Source of the DNA: Nocardioides baekrokdamisoli
Lineage (GTDB): Bacteria > Actinomycetota > Actinomycetes > Propionibacteriales > Nocardioidaceae
NCBI RefSeq assembly: GCF_003945325.1
Contig: NZ_AP019307.1
Coordinates: forward strand, 1,550,001-1,614,000
Reading direction: 5' to 3'
Length of the DNA: 64,000 bases
Position numbers and translations under genes: made by a program. Shown one piece after another: positions 47,685 to 56,039 of the stretch. Positions within the stretch are counted from its first letter, which is position 1. Every line of letters begins with the position of its first letter. The notes beneath the pieces are model-generated. The model was not told where the DNA came from. It saw nothing but the letters and a program-made list of their open reading frames with translations, and ran no database searches.

Positions 47685-48212
47685 TCAGCCCTCGGCGGCG
47701 TCCAGATCGGCGCGCGTCAACACCGACCGGATCTCGAGGTCGACATCGCGCAGCGACTCCCCCGGCTCCGGGGAGCGGTCGATCGCACAGATCACCGTCT
47801 CGACGATCGCACCCGCGGGACGCAACTCGTTCACGGCGTCGCGGACTGCACCGCCCGAGGTGATCACGTCCTCGATGAGGGTGACCCGCTTGCCGTTGAA
47901 GTCCGGGCCCTCCGCGAGCTTCGCGGTGCCGTACTCCTTGGCCTTCTTGCGGATGAAGATCGCCGGGATCCCGGTCTTGGCCGACACCATGGTGGCGATC
48001 GGGATGCCGCCCATCTCGAGACCGCCGAGCAGTTCGGTGCCCTCGGGCAGGAGTTCGACCATCCGGGACGCCACCCGCTCCAGCAACTCCGGCTGCGCCT
48101 CGAAGAGGTATTTGTCGAAGTAGGTGTCGGACACCTTGCCCGAGCGCAGCGTGAACGTGCCGTGCAGGCGGCAGGTTGCGTTGATATCGGCGGCAAGGGA
48201 GGCGTCGGTCAT
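47685..48212 (-). CDS. pyrE: orotate phosphoribosyltransferase
   Basis: Pyrimidine synthesis: orotate plus PRPP to OMP. The 175-residue protein has the PRPP loop VTLIEDVITSGGAVRDAV (about residues 108-125) and the KKAKEYG loop lysines (about 92-98). The start is 18 bases from the divergent aminotransferase start, leaving only a 17-base gap, so its promoter must overlap that gene's coding sequence. Confidence 0.94.
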   Translation of the reverse strand: MTDASLAADINATCRLHGTFTLRSGKVSDTYFDKYLFEAQPELLERVASRMVELLPEGTELLGGLEMGGIPIATMVSAKTGIPAIFIRKKAKEYGTAKLAEGPDFNGKRVTLIEDVITSGGAVRDAVNELRPAGAIVETVICAIDRSPEPGESLRDVDLEIRSVLTRADLDAAEG

Positions 48213-48229
48213 GGCTCTAGGTTATTGAC

Positions 48230-49387
48230 ATGACTCTGTCGCAGCGTCTGCACGGTATCCCGCCGACGATCTTCACCGAGATCTCGGCGTTGGCCGTACG
48301 CACCGGGGCGGTCAACCTGGGCCAGGGATTCCCGGATGAGGACGGACCGGCGACGGTCCTCGAGGCAGCCGCAAGGGCGATGCGCGACGGTGCGAACCAG
48401 TACCCACCCGGTCCGGGCATCCCGGTGTTGCGGGAGGCGCTCGCACGCCACCAGCAGCGGACGTACGGGCTCGAACTCGACCCGTTCTCGCAGGTCGTGG
48501 TCACCACCGGTGCCACCGAGGCGATCGCCGCCGCGATCCTGGGGCTGATCAATCCGGGCGATGAGGTGCTGGTCCTCGAGCCGTACTACGACTCGTACGC
48601 CGCAACGATCCAGATGGCCGGCGGCGTCCGACGGACAGTGCCACTGCGCGCACCCGACTTCCGGCTCGATCCCCAGGAGTTCGCCGCGGCCGTGACGCCG
48701 CGTACGAAGGCAATCCTGCTCAACACCCCGCACAACCCGACCGGCACCGTCCTGTCGGCCGACGAACTGCGAGCGATCCGCGACCTCGCCGTCGCGCACG
48801 ACCTGATCGTGATCAGCGACGAGGTGTACGAACACCTCACCTACGAGACACCGCACACGCCGATCGCCACCCTGCCCGGCATGGCCGAACGGACGCTGAC
48901 GATCTCGAGCCTCGGCAAGTCGTACTCACTCACCGGTTGGAAGGTCGGTTGGGCCACCGGTCCGCAGCACCTCGTCGCCGCCACGCTGTCAGCCAAGCAG
49001 TGGCTCACCTTCACCACCGCGAGTCCCCTGCAGCACGCCGCGGCGTACGCCCTCGACAGCGAACCGACCTGGCCTGACCACCTGCGCGACGAGCTCCACG
49101 AGAAGCGGGACCGCCTCGTGTCCGGGCTCAACGGCCTCGGCATCCCGACGACAACTCCTCAAGGCACCTACTTCGCCGTGTCCGACGTCAGGACGCTCGG
49201 CTGGAGCGACGGCGACGCGTTCGCGCGTACGCTCCCCGACCGAGCCGGAGTGGCCTGCATCCCACTGAAGGGATTCCACGATTCCGACGCCGGCGCAACT
49301 CTGGTGCGGTGGGCCTTCTGCAAGAAGTACGACGTGGTCGACGGTGCGCTCGAACGCCTCGCGAGGGCTGATCTCAGCGCTGTTTGA
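48230..49387 (+). CDS. dapC: class I aminotransferase, DapC-like
   Basis: A 385-residue PLP enzyme. The PLP lysine lies in SSLGKSYSLTGWKVGW (about residue 228), and NTPHNPTG (about 164-171) and SDEVYEHL (about 196-203) bind the cofactor. The opening AVNLGQGFPDEDGP and NQYPPGPG segments closely resemble mycobacterial Rv0858c, assigned as N-succinyldiaminopimelate aminotransferase in lysine/peptidoglycan precursor synthesis; kynurenine or methionine aminotransferases of the same subgroup are alternatives. It ends with a 14-base overlap of a convergent membrane-protein gene. Confidence 0.82.
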   Translation: MTLSQRLHGIPPTIFTEISALAVRTGAVNLGQGFPDEDGPATVLEAAARAMRDGANQYPPGPGIPVLREALARHQQRTYGLELDPFSQVVVTTGATEAIAAAILGLINPGDEVLVLEPYYDSYAATIQMAGGVRRTVPLRAPDFRLDPQEFAAAVTPRTKAILLNTPHNPTGTVLSADELRAIRDLAVAHDLIVISDEVYEHLTYETPHTPIATLPGMAERTLTISSLGKSYSLTGWKVGWATGPQHLVAATLSAKQWLTFTTASPLQHAAAYALDSEPTWPDHLRDELHEKRDRLVSGLNGLGIPTTTPQGTYFAVSDVRTLGWSDGDAFARTLPDRAGVACIPLKGFHDSDAGATLVRWAFCKKYDVVDGALERLARADLSAV

Positions 49388-50348
49388 ACCACTCGGCCGA
49401 GTCCGATGCGCCGAGGCCGAGGAGCACGGACACGGCGCCGGCCAGCCAGATGATGCTGATGACCGAGGTGATCATGAGCACGCTGATCACCGCGGAGATC
49501 GCGGACAGGACGATCAGCGCGATCCGCGCCTGCGGGGAGCCGCGGAGCACCAGTACGCCCGCGAGGACGCCGGCCAGACCAAGGATGACTATGACGGCGG
49601 CTGCGATCGCCGCAAAGGGCAACTCGCGGTTCAGGTCGGACAGCGACACCGACATTTGAAGCGCTTGCGTCCGGTCAACGACGCTCTGACGAAGGTCCGG
49701 TTGAGCCAGAAGCGCGACCAGACCGATCCCGCTCAGAAGCCCGCCGATGGCCGCGAGCGAGGAGAGCACGATCGCCACCACAGCCGAGTAGGTCACTCGC
49801 GATGGACGCGGAGGCTGGGTTGCAGACATTGCCGCTGGCGGTGGCGGCAAGGGGGCCGGGTACGAGTACCCGGGCGGGCTGGTCCGAGCCGGAACGGTCG
49901 GAGGCGAAGACACCCGAGGCGCGACCGCAGCTTCGCCCGCGAACCACGGAGCGGCGTTGCGGGACCACAGCAGCCCGATCCCGACGAGCATGCCCAGCCC
50001 TGCGAACCCGCTCGCCATCAGGCACACGATCAGGATCGGCAGGGCAAGTACGGCGAGCGCGATCCGGGACTGACGCGATCCGCGGCTGGCAAAGATCGCC
50101 AGGACGGCGACCGCGGCGGCCAGCACCGCCGAGATGTTCGCGCTCACGCGGAGAAGGTCCTGAAGGGTCGTCACGCTGAGGTGCGACGACTTCGCCCAGC
50201 CCATCGACAGTGCCTTGTTGAGCGCGGCGACCGTCTCCATGGAACCGATGTTCCGCAGCGTCGAGACAGCCTTGATGACCGTCAGCACCGCCGACACCAC
50301 GATCAGGGCCGTGGCGGCGCGTACGACAGGAGGTTGTGGGGCTGGCAC
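49374..50348 (-). CDS. multi-pass membrane protein with Pro-rich central linker
   Basis: A 324-residue protein, GTG start, unassigned to a family. Three to four N-terminal helices (about residues 10-130) are followed by a Pro/Ser/Ala-rich cytosolic or outside linker (about 140-180) and four C-terminal helices (about 185-315). The halves look loosely similar (both contain long Ala/Val/Ile helices with a GL-rich turn), suggesting internal duplication, though not provable by eye. Its stop overlaps the convergent aminotransferase stop region. Confidence 0.6.
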   Translation of the reverse strand: MPAPQPPVVRAATALIVVSAVLTVIKAVSTLRNIGSMETVAALNKALSMGWAKSSHLSVTTLQDLLRVSANISAVLAAAVAVLAIFASRGSRQSRIALAVLALPILIVCLMASGFAGLGMLVGIGLLWSRNAAPWFAGEAAVAPRVSSPPTVPARTSPPGYSYPAPLPPPPAAMSATQPPRPSRVTYSAVVAIVLSSLAAIGGLLSGIGLVALLAQPDLRQSVVDRTQALQMSVSLSDLNRELPFAAIAAAVIVILGLAGVLAGVLVLRGSPQARIALIVLSAISAVISVLMITSVISIIWLAGAVSVLLGLGASDSAEWFKQR

Positions 50349-50392
50349 CCTCAGAGTCTCCCAGAATCGGACGCGCCGTCAGGCCCCGACGA

Positions 50393-50683
50393 TCACATGC
50401 CCGGCATGGCCAGGAACTCGGCGACCTCGATGGTGCCGATCTGCAGGTGCGGGTGGCCTTCAAGGACCGCGTCGAGGGCCTCGCGCGAGTCGGCCTGCAG
50501 GATCGAGTAGCCACCGATCTCGCCACCGTCGACCGGCGAGCCGCCGTCGACGATCGCGTCGCCAGCCTTGCCGAACCACTGCATCCACGCGTCCATGCCA
50601 GCCTGGGCCTGCTCGGGGGTGCCGTTCGCGATCTGCTCGCGAGCAGTCGTGTCGGACTTGTACAGAACGAGGAACTTGCTCAT
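50393..50683 (-). CDS. YCII-related domain protein
   Basis: A 96-residue protein with the dimeric alpha/beta YCII/DGPF fold seen beside sigma factors and stress regulators. Recognisable parts are MSKFLVLYKS, MDAWMQWFGKAGDAIVDGG and GGYSILQADS. A catalytic His/Asp function has been proposed for the family but is not established. GGAGA lies upstream. It is the last gene of the five-gene ArsR-led operon, 31 bases after the YHS-like gene. Confidence 0.78.
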   Translation of the reverse strand: MSKFLVLYKSDTTAREQIANGTPEQAQAGMDAWMQWFGKAGDAIVDGGSPVDGGEIGGYSILQADSREALDAVLEGHPHLQIGTIEVAEFLAMPGM

Positions 50684-50714
50684 CTCATGTCTCCTTGATT
50701 CGTCGGGTTGTCGG

Positions 50715-50936
50715 TCAGGCCAGGGAGGCCTGAGCCCTCGCCCAGGCGGCGTCAGCTCGCGCAGCGCTGCCCGGGATGATCTGGAACAGCGTCTTCGGCA
50801 CGGCGCCGAGGAAGCCGTACGTGGTGCCGTTCTTCTCCACGAAGTACTTCGGGTTGGCGTCGGGGGCGCTCCTGATGCCACCGACCGACACTGCGAACGC
50901 GCACTTGCCGTCGAAGGCCATGGTCTGATCCGTCAT
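50715..50936 (-). CDS. small YHS-like domain protein
   Basis: A 73-residue protein beginning MTDQTMAFDG, with DGKCAFAVS followed by a KYFVEKNGTTYGF hairpin and FQIIPG. The pattern of Cys near the start and aromatic Y.F hairpin resembles the YHS metal-associated fold, but only one cysteine is present, so metal binding is doubtful. It is the fourth gene of the operon and too short for firm assignment. Confidence 0.55.
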   Translation of the reverse strand: MTDQTMAFDGKCAFAVSVGGIRSAPDANPKYFVEKNGTTYGFLGAVPKTLFQIIPGSAARADAAWARAQASLA

Positions 50937-50944
50937 GTCTCTGC

Positions 50945-51292
50945 TCACTTCTTCTTGGGGGTCTTGGGAGGGAGGGCGCCGACGTACGCCAGCGCGCGCT
51001 CGATCCACGGCTCGGCAGCAGCGTTCGCGGGGATGGTGAGGTAGCCCCCCATCGGTCGGACCTCCGGTCCGAAGGGGTTTCCGCCGACCGCTTCGAGAGC
51101 GCTGAGCCCATCGGCGTCAAGTTTCACGCCGGTGGTGTCGCCGAACAGGCCGGCGAACATGTTGCCGTTCACGAAGGCGCCCAGCTGGCCGAACATTGGC
51201 TTCACCTCGACGCTGGGGGACGCCGCGGCGAACGGCTCGAGCAGATCCCGGAATGCCTGCTTCGAAGCCTCAGAGGCTTTGGGCATCTGCAT
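50945..51292 (-). CDS. TfoX N-terminal domain protein
   Basis: A 115-residue stand-alone TfoX_N protein: FRDLLEPFAAASPSVEVKPMFG, then FVNGNMFAGLFGDTTGVKL and PMGGYLTIP are the conserved segments. Full TfoX/Sxy controls competence in gammaproteobacteria, but stand-alone TfoX_N proteins in actinobacteria have no known role. A Lys-rich C-terminus (PKTPKKK) may bind nucleic acid. The ATG is two bases after the stop of the SRPBCC fusion gene, indicating one transcript. Confidence 0.78.
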   Translation of the reverse strand: MQMPKASEASKQAFRDLLEPFAAASPSVEVKPMFGQLGAFVNGNMFAGLFGDTTGVKLDADGLSALEAVGGNPFGPEVRPMGGYLTIPANAAAEPWIERALAYVGALPPKTPKKK

Positions 51293-51294
51293 GC

Positions 51295-52266
51295 TCAGGC
51301 CGCCTGCTCGATCCGGGTCCGACCAGCGAACGCGGCCAATCGGTCGAGCGCCGACCCGCTCCCGGACACCGCGACCTCGGGCTTGAACGAACCGCGGTCG
51401 CGACCAGCCACGATGATCGGCGTGACAAGCTCGGTCACGTACGCCACCAGCTCGTCGCTCACCCGCATCTGCTGACCCGACGCCTCGGCAAGGTCCCATC
51501 CGTGCAGCAGCAGTTCGAGCGAGATGATCGCCTGCGCCATCGACGAAGGCAGGTGCCCACCGACCGCCATGTCCTCGTCGTACGCGAGCCAGGCCGTGAT
51601 GACCTGAGCGGCCATCACGGACACCTTGTCCTCCAACGACCCAGCCTCGGGTCGGGTGACCGTCACGCCGGCCATCTCCCCCAGCGAGGCCAGGCTGCCC
51701 ATGAGGTGTTCGGCGAGGCCGTGGCAGTCGAAGTCCTCGCACGGGGTCTGCTTCGGTCGATCCTCGGCGGTCAGTCCGCGCAGGATCGGCTGGAGGACGG
51801 CCAGCGACGCCTCTGCCGCGATCAGCGGGTCGATCGGGTCCGGCGCCCAGGCCCATTCGTCGGGACCTGCGTCGCCGGTCGTCGCCAGCTTCTCGAGGCG
51901 ATCGAGGAAGTGGGTCCAGCCCTCGGCATGAGCCGCAGCTTCCTCCAAGGTCAGATCCTCATGGGTCAGCGTCACCCGGGTCCCGCTGTCGGTCGGCTCC
52001 AATGTGATGGTCACGGTGGACGCATCGGGTGCCAGGTCGCCGTCCTCCCAGCCCCAGCCGAAGACGACCCGCTTGCCGGGCTCGATCTCCTTGAAGGTGC
52101 CCGCCGCGCGGTGGCCGGGGGTCACGGTCCAGCGGTATTCGCCGCCGACGCGCAGGTCGACAGTCGCGGCCACCGTCTGCCAGCGGCGAAGCCGCTCGGG
52201 CTGGGTGACCAGTGCGTACGCCTCGTCGAGTCCGACAGGGAGGTCGGCGCTCTTGGTGAACGTCAT
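51295..52266 (-). CDS. SRPBCC (AHSA1-type) and maleylpyruvate isomerase/TIGR03086-type fusion protein
   Basis: A 323-residue two-domain protein. Residues about 1-135 are an AHSA1-like SRPBCC ligand-binding fold (PERLRRWQTV, VGGEYRWTVTPGH, TRVTLTHEDL and HAEGWTHFLDRLE). Residues about 140-323 form a mycothiol-dependent DinB/MDMPI-like domain with the TPCEDFDCHGLAEHLMGSL segment, whose His would bind metal. These are usually separate genes. It overlaps the ArsR gene by four bases and is followed by TfoX two bases later. An ArsR-AHSA1 pair is a common, presumably ligand-sensing, cassette. Confidence 0.75.
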   Translation of the reverse strand: MTFTKSADLPVGLDEAYALVTQPERLRRWQTVAATVDLRVGGEYRWTVTPGHRAAGTFKEIEPGKRVVFGWGWEDGDLAPDASTVTITLEPTDSGTRVTLTHEDLTLEEAAAHAEGWTHFLDRLEKLATTGDAGPDEWAWAPDPIDPLIAAEASLAVLQPILRGLTAEDRPKQTPCEDFDCHGLAEHLMGSLASLGEMAGVTVTRPEAGSLEDKVSVMAAQVITAWLAYDEDMAVGGHLPSSMAQAIISLELLLHGWDLAEASGQQMRVSDELVAYVTELVTPIIVAGRDRGSFKPEVAVSGSGSALDRLAAFAGRTRIEQAA

Positions 52267-52568
52267 GCGTGTTTCCTCATCTCGTGAGCATCGGCGACGA
52301 GCTGGTCGAGCTCGTCGGTCCAGAAACGATCGATCTCGGCCTGCAGCGCTCGCAGACCGGACGGCACGACTCGGTAGTGCCGTTCGCGCCCGACCTTCTC
52401 GGCCTCGACCAGCCCCACTCCGGCGAGCAGGAGGAGGTGTTGGGAGATGGCCGAGCGGGTGACGGTGAACTCCGCGCTGATCTGACCGACCGTGCGGGGC
52501 CCCCGAGCCAACAACTGCAGGATCCGACGCCTGGTCGGCTCCGCAGCTGCACTCAGCGGGTCGTTCAC
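52263..52568 (-). CDS. ArsR family winged-helix regulator
   Basis: A 101-residue repressor without the metal-binding cysteine motif, belonging to the branch that accompanies AHSA1 proteins. VNDPLSAAAEPTRRRILQLL starts the protein, and the recognition helix is in TVTRSAISQHLLLLAGVGLV (about residues 35-54). The GTG start at 52568 is chosen because homologues begin near NDPL. First gene of the five-gene operon; its likely operator lies immediately upstream at 52571-52600. Confidence 0.85.
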   Translation of the reverse strand: MNDPLSAAAEPTRRRILQLLARGPRTVGQISAEFTVTRSAISQHLLLLAGVGLVEAEKVGRERHYRVVPSGLRALQAEIDRFWTDELDQLVADAHEMRKHA

Positions 52569-52570
52569 GT

Positions 52571-52600
52571 GAAATACGTTAGTCACCACTAACGCATTTC
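52571..52600. promoter_or_regulatory. 13-4-13 inverted repeat upstream of the ArsR operon
   Basis: GAAATACGTTAGT-CACC-ACTAACGCATTTC matches on both arms at 12 of 13 pairs. It lies in the 52-base gap between the divergent ArsR gene (start 52568) and the response regulator (start 52621). Such long symmetric sites suit autoregulation by the ArsR product and could also affect the two-component genes. Confidence 0.7.
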
Positions 52601-52620
52601 GCAAGTGTACGGTTTCCCGC

Positions 52621-53274
52621 ATGGCGCTGGTCGCGGTCTGCGAGGACGACAACGCTGTACGCAGCGTCCTGCGACGCGCACTCGAACAGGACGGCCACGA
52701 GGTGGTGGCGGTGGGCTCCGCCGAGACACTCCTCGCGCGCCTGGAGCCGCGGCCGCAGGTCGTCATTCTCGACCTCGGCCTCCCCGATGCCGACGGGCGC
52801 GACGTGGCCGTGGCTCTGCGTGCCCGCGGCTGCGACGCCCCGATCCTGATGCTCACGGCTCTCGACGGGCTGCACCACAAGATCCAGGGCTTCGAGGCCG
52901 GCGCCGACGACTACATGACCAAGCCGTTCGACATCCCCGAACTGCTCGTCCGGGTCCGCGCGCTGGTCCGCCGGAGCTCGGTCGATGTCGGCGTGGACGA
53001 CCTCGTCCTCGATCCGGCGCGGCACGTCCTCTCCCACGGTGCGGTCACGGTCGATCTCACGCCGACGGAGTTCAGGGTGGCGGGTCGACTGCTGGCCGCC
53101 CGAGGAGAGGCCGTACGCCGGCACGCGTTGGTCGCCGCCGGGTGGCCGCACGGCGCGTACGTCAGCGACAACACGCTCGACTCCTATGTGCGTCGTCTGC
53201 GGACAAAACTGGGGACACTGGGCATGGCCGAACGACTGGTCACCGTCCGTGGGGTCGGCTACCGATGGGACTGA
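52621..53274 (+). CDS. OmpR-family response regulator
   Basis: A 217-residue two-component regulator. The receiver domain (1-115) has acidic pocket residues EDDN (8-11), phospho-acceptor Asp in VVILDLGLPD (about 51), switch Thr in LMLTALDG (about 79) and Lys in YMTKPFD (about 101). The C-terminal winged helix (about 125-217) ends in the RGVGYRWD motif. Its stop overlaps the histidine kinase start by 10 bases. Signal unknown; it is divergent from the ArsR operon. Confidence 0.92.
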   Translation: MALVAVCEDDNAVRSVLRRALEQDGHEVVAVGSAETLLARLEPRPQVVILDLGLPDADGRDVAVALRARGCDAPILMLTALDGLHHKIQGFEAGADDYMTKPFDIPELLVRVRALVRRSSVDVGVDDLVLDPARHVLSHGAVTVDLTPTEFRVAGRLLAARGEAVRRHALVAAGWPHGAYVSDNTLDSYVRRLRTKLGTLGMAERLVTVRGVGYRWD

Positions 53275-54536
53275 ACCGGTTCCGTGCCCAGGTCGTCTCT
53301 CTGGCGGTGGTGATCGCCACCTGCGTGATCGGCGTCGGCGTGGTGGTCACCGATGTCCTCGTCGGACACATCACGAGCGCCGAGGCCGACGCGCTGGCTC
53401 GTACCCGCGCCGAAGCAGTCGCAGCCAACGTCGAACTGCTCGGCGGCCGGGTGGCGTTGACCGAGGGCGGCAGCGAGGCCCTCGACTCCGTCACCTGGGT
53501 GTACGCCGACGGCCGACTGATCGACGGGACCGTGCCGAAAGCTCTCGCCACCGAGGTCGCGGCGCTCTCGACGAGCACCCGCGAGCAGATCACCCGCGGT
53601 CCGCAGTATCTGTTGCTCGCCCGACCTGTTGACGTCCCGGGCCACCGGGTGGCGGTCGTGGTCGGCGTGGATCTCACCGCGTTCCGGACCTCCGAACACC
53701 GAACGCTGGCGGTCACCCTGATCCTCGGCGCCCTGACCGTGCTGCTCGTCGGCGTGATCGCGTACATCGCGATCCGGCGGGTGCTCCGGGTGGTCCGCGA
53801 GATGGCTGCGCTTGCCGACGAGTGGGGCGATCACGATCTCGGCCGGCGGTTCGCGCTCGGCGAACCGCGCGACGAGTTCGGGGAGCTCGCGCGCACGCTC
53901 GATCACCTGCTGGATCGGGTCGAGGACGCACTGGCCGACGAACGGCGGCTGACCGACGAGATCGCGCACGAGTTGCGTACGCCGCTGACCGTGCTCCGCG
54001 GAGAAGCCCAGCTGGCGCACATGTCCGGAGAGGCCCTCGATCCGACCGTCGTGGTGGCATCGGTCGACCGGCTGACGAGCTCTGTCCAGACGATTCTGAG
54101 TGCGGCGCGTACCCGACTGCACGGCAGTACGTCCTGCGAGTTGCGACCGGCCGTCGTCGCAGCCGTGGCGGACCGCCGGATCGCGGTGGACGTACCAGCG
54201 GGTCTGCGCGTCGGCGTGGCCGACGACGTCGTACGCGCGGTCCTCGGACCGCTGCTCGACAACGCTCTGCGGCACGCGCGGTCCGAGGTACGCGTGGACG
54301 CGATCGGAGACCCGGACGGTGTCATCGTGAGCGTGCTCGACGACGGTCCCGGGTTCAGCGACGACAGCGTCGAGAGTGCGTTCGAGGTCGGCGCCTCCGG
54401 CGGGCCCGGACACGGTCTCGGCCTGGCGGTGGTACGACGGATCGCGAACGCGACCGGCCTGGACGTGCAGGCCGTCGCCAGCGGACGAGGCGAGGTCACG
54501 GTGCGGTTCCCGGCACCGAACACCCCAACCCAGTGA
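53265..54536 (+). CDS. sensor histidine kinase
   Basis: A 423-residue membrane kinase: two membrane helices (about 10-32 and 140-162) flanking a 105-residue outside sensor domain, then HAMP (about 163-215), the H-box DEIAHELRTPL (phospho-His about 234), N-box LLDNALRHA (about 335), G1 DDGPGFS (about 365) and G2 GHGLGLAV (about 388). The start at 53265 is inside the response regulator, giving coupling; a longer frame upstream is not kinase-like. It phosphorylates the adjacent regulator; the stimulus is unknown. Confidence 0.9.
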   Translation: MGLNRFRAQVVSLAVVIATCVIGVGVVVTDVLVGHITSAEADALARTRAEAVAANVELLGGRVALTEGGSEALDSVTWVYADGRLIDGTVPKALATEVAALSTSTREQITRGPQYLLLARPVDVPGHRVAVVVGVDLTAFRTSEHRTLAVTLILGALTVLLVGVIAYIAIRRVLRVVREMAALADEWGDHDLGRRFALGEPRDEFGELARTLDHLLDRVEDALADERRLTDEIAHELRTPLTVLRGEAQLAHMSGEALDPTVVVASVDRLTSSVQTILSAARTRLHGSTSCELRPAVVAAVADRRIAVDVPAGLRVGVADDVVRAVLGPLLDNALRHARSEVRVDAIGDPDGVIVSVLDDGPGFSDDSVESAFEVGASGGPGHGLGLAVVRRIANATGLDVQAVASGRGEVTVRFPAPNTPTQ

Positions 54537-54563
54537 CCGCCCGCACAGGGCACGGTTTGCGTG

Positions 54564-55871
54564 CTACTTGACGTTGATCGCCGAACTCCCGGCCTGCGCG
54601 TACCCGGGGGCAGCCAGCGCGATCGCGCGATAGGTGCCAGCCGGAACGGCCACCGCCCACGCCTTCGACCAGCCGGTCGAGGGCGCCACCCACGTACGAA
54701 TGACCGCCCAGGTGCTCCCGACACGGCGGAGCAGCTCGACCTTCTGGCCGCCGACTCCGGTGACGGTGGTGGTGACCGTCCGGGCCTTGGCGGAGACGGT
54801 CACGTGGGTCACCGCAGTCATGCTGACGTCGTCGACGTACGTTGCAGACGGCGTGTTCGCTCCGGTGATGAAGAACGTCGCCGTATGACCGGAACCGGTG
54901 GTGAAGGTCCTCGTCGTACGAACCCAGAACCTGTTGCTGACATTCGTCGTCGCGAGCCTCAACACGTTCCCCGGGTTTCCGGACACGTTGGAGAGGACGA
55001 AGTGGAGGTCGTTCTTCGCAGGTGCCGTGTTGGAGTTGTACTCCACCCAGAACGACAGCGTGTACTGGGTGTTCGGGTGCACGGCGAAGATCTGGTACCA
55101 CACGTCATCAGCACCTGACGATGCGAACGCCAGTGACCTACCACCGGTGTTGGCGGTGGACGACGAAACGAACGAATCAATCGGGGTCCCGTTGCGGACC
55201 CACGGGCTCAAGGACCCGGCCTCGAAGCCGCAGTCGCCGATCAGATTGTTCTTGATCGGTGCGCAGCCGACCGTCTGCTGCGCGACGACATAGACGTCAT
55301 CGACGTACGACCCGGACGGCACGTTGGCGGCACTGACGGTGAGCGTCATCGTGTGGGCCGAGCCGGTCGTGACGATGCTCGACCCCGTGACCCAGTCCAG
55401 GTCGACGTTGTTGGAGCTGAAGATCGTGGCAGCAGCGCCGGGCGCACCAGCCACATTCGTGACCGTGAAACGGATGTGGTCCTGGGCAGAAGCCGCACTG
55501 CTGTGACCGGAGGAGAAGCGCGCGCCGACCAGGTACTGAGTGTTCGGGGCGACCGCGATGGTCTGGGTCCATACGTCATCGGCACCGGACGAATAGAAGC
55601 CGAGCGCATGGGTTCCGCTGTGTGCCTCGATGGTGTTGACATTCGAGAAGTCGCTGACGTTGTGTGTCCAACCGGGAACGACCCCGCCGGTGACGGGAGC
55701 CTCGAATCCACAGTTCTGGACGAGGTTGCCGGCTACCACCGCGCAGTTTCCACCGAGGATCGGATCGGTGAGCAGGAATGCGTTCGCAGGCGCGCTGCAC
55801 AACCCTGTCACCACCGTGACCACGAGGGCCGTCACCAGCGCGCCCCTACGAATCCGACGGATGTTCGCCAT
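54564..55871 (-). CDS. secreted protein with two tandem beta-sandwich (carbohydrate-binding-like) modules
   Basis: A 435-residue exported protein. The signal peptide is about residues 1-31. Two modules of about 150 residues follow; each begins with Cys (GNCAVVAGN, then GCAPIKNN), NLVQNCGFE or LIGDCGFE, shares SSGADDVW, and ends YVDDV. They resemble CBM4/9-type galactose-binding folds. A third small beta domain closes the protein (about 360-435). No catalytic residues are seen, so a polymer- or surface-binding role is likely. AGGGAG lies seven bases upstream of the ATG. It converges with the histidine kinase gene. Confidence 0.65.
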   Translation of the reverse strand: MANIRRIRRGALVTALVVTVVTGLCSAPANAFLLTDPILGGNCAVVAGNLVQNCGFEAPVTGGVVPGWTHNVSDFSNVNTIEAHSGTHALGFYSSGADDVWTQTIAVAPNTQYLVGARFSSGHSSAASAQDHIRFTVTNVAGAPGAAATIFSSNNVDLDWVTGSSIVTTGSAHTMTLTVSAANVPSGSYVDDVYVVAQQTVGCAPIKNNLIGDCGFEAGSLSPWVRNGTPIDSFVSSSTANTGGRSLAFASSGADDVWYQIFAVHPNTQYTLSFWVEYNSNTAPAKNDLHFVLSNVSGNPGNVLRLATTNVSNRFWVRTTRTFTTGSGHTATFFITGANTPSATYVDDVSMTAVTHVTVSAKARTVTTTVTGVGGQKVELLRRVGSTWAVIRTWVAPSTGWSKAWAVAVPAGTYRAIALAAPGYAQAGSSAINVK

Positions 55872-55948
55872 GGTGTTGCTCCCTCTGCTCCACCGCACTA
55901 CGAGCCCCCGACAGGTCACGCTAGACCTCCGGGCGGCATCGCAGGAGG

Positions 55949-55984
55949 GGTCGCAGCGACCTTCCTTCGGTGACCGGGGTCACC
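55949..55984. promoter_or_regulatory. two inverted repeats in the secreted-protein/DUF347 divergent region
   Basis: GGTCGC-A-GCGACC (55949-55961) and GGTGACC-GG-GGTCACC (55969-55984) are perfect and lie 8 bases apart in the 168-base gap between the two divergent starts. Either could be a regulator site; no regulator for them is adjacent. Nothing else is recognisable in this gap. Confidence 0.45.
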
Positions 55985-56039
55985 CGTTCAGGGGATACCA
56001 GTCAGGTTAAAAGCAGGTTCTCGCCGCCACCATCGGGCT

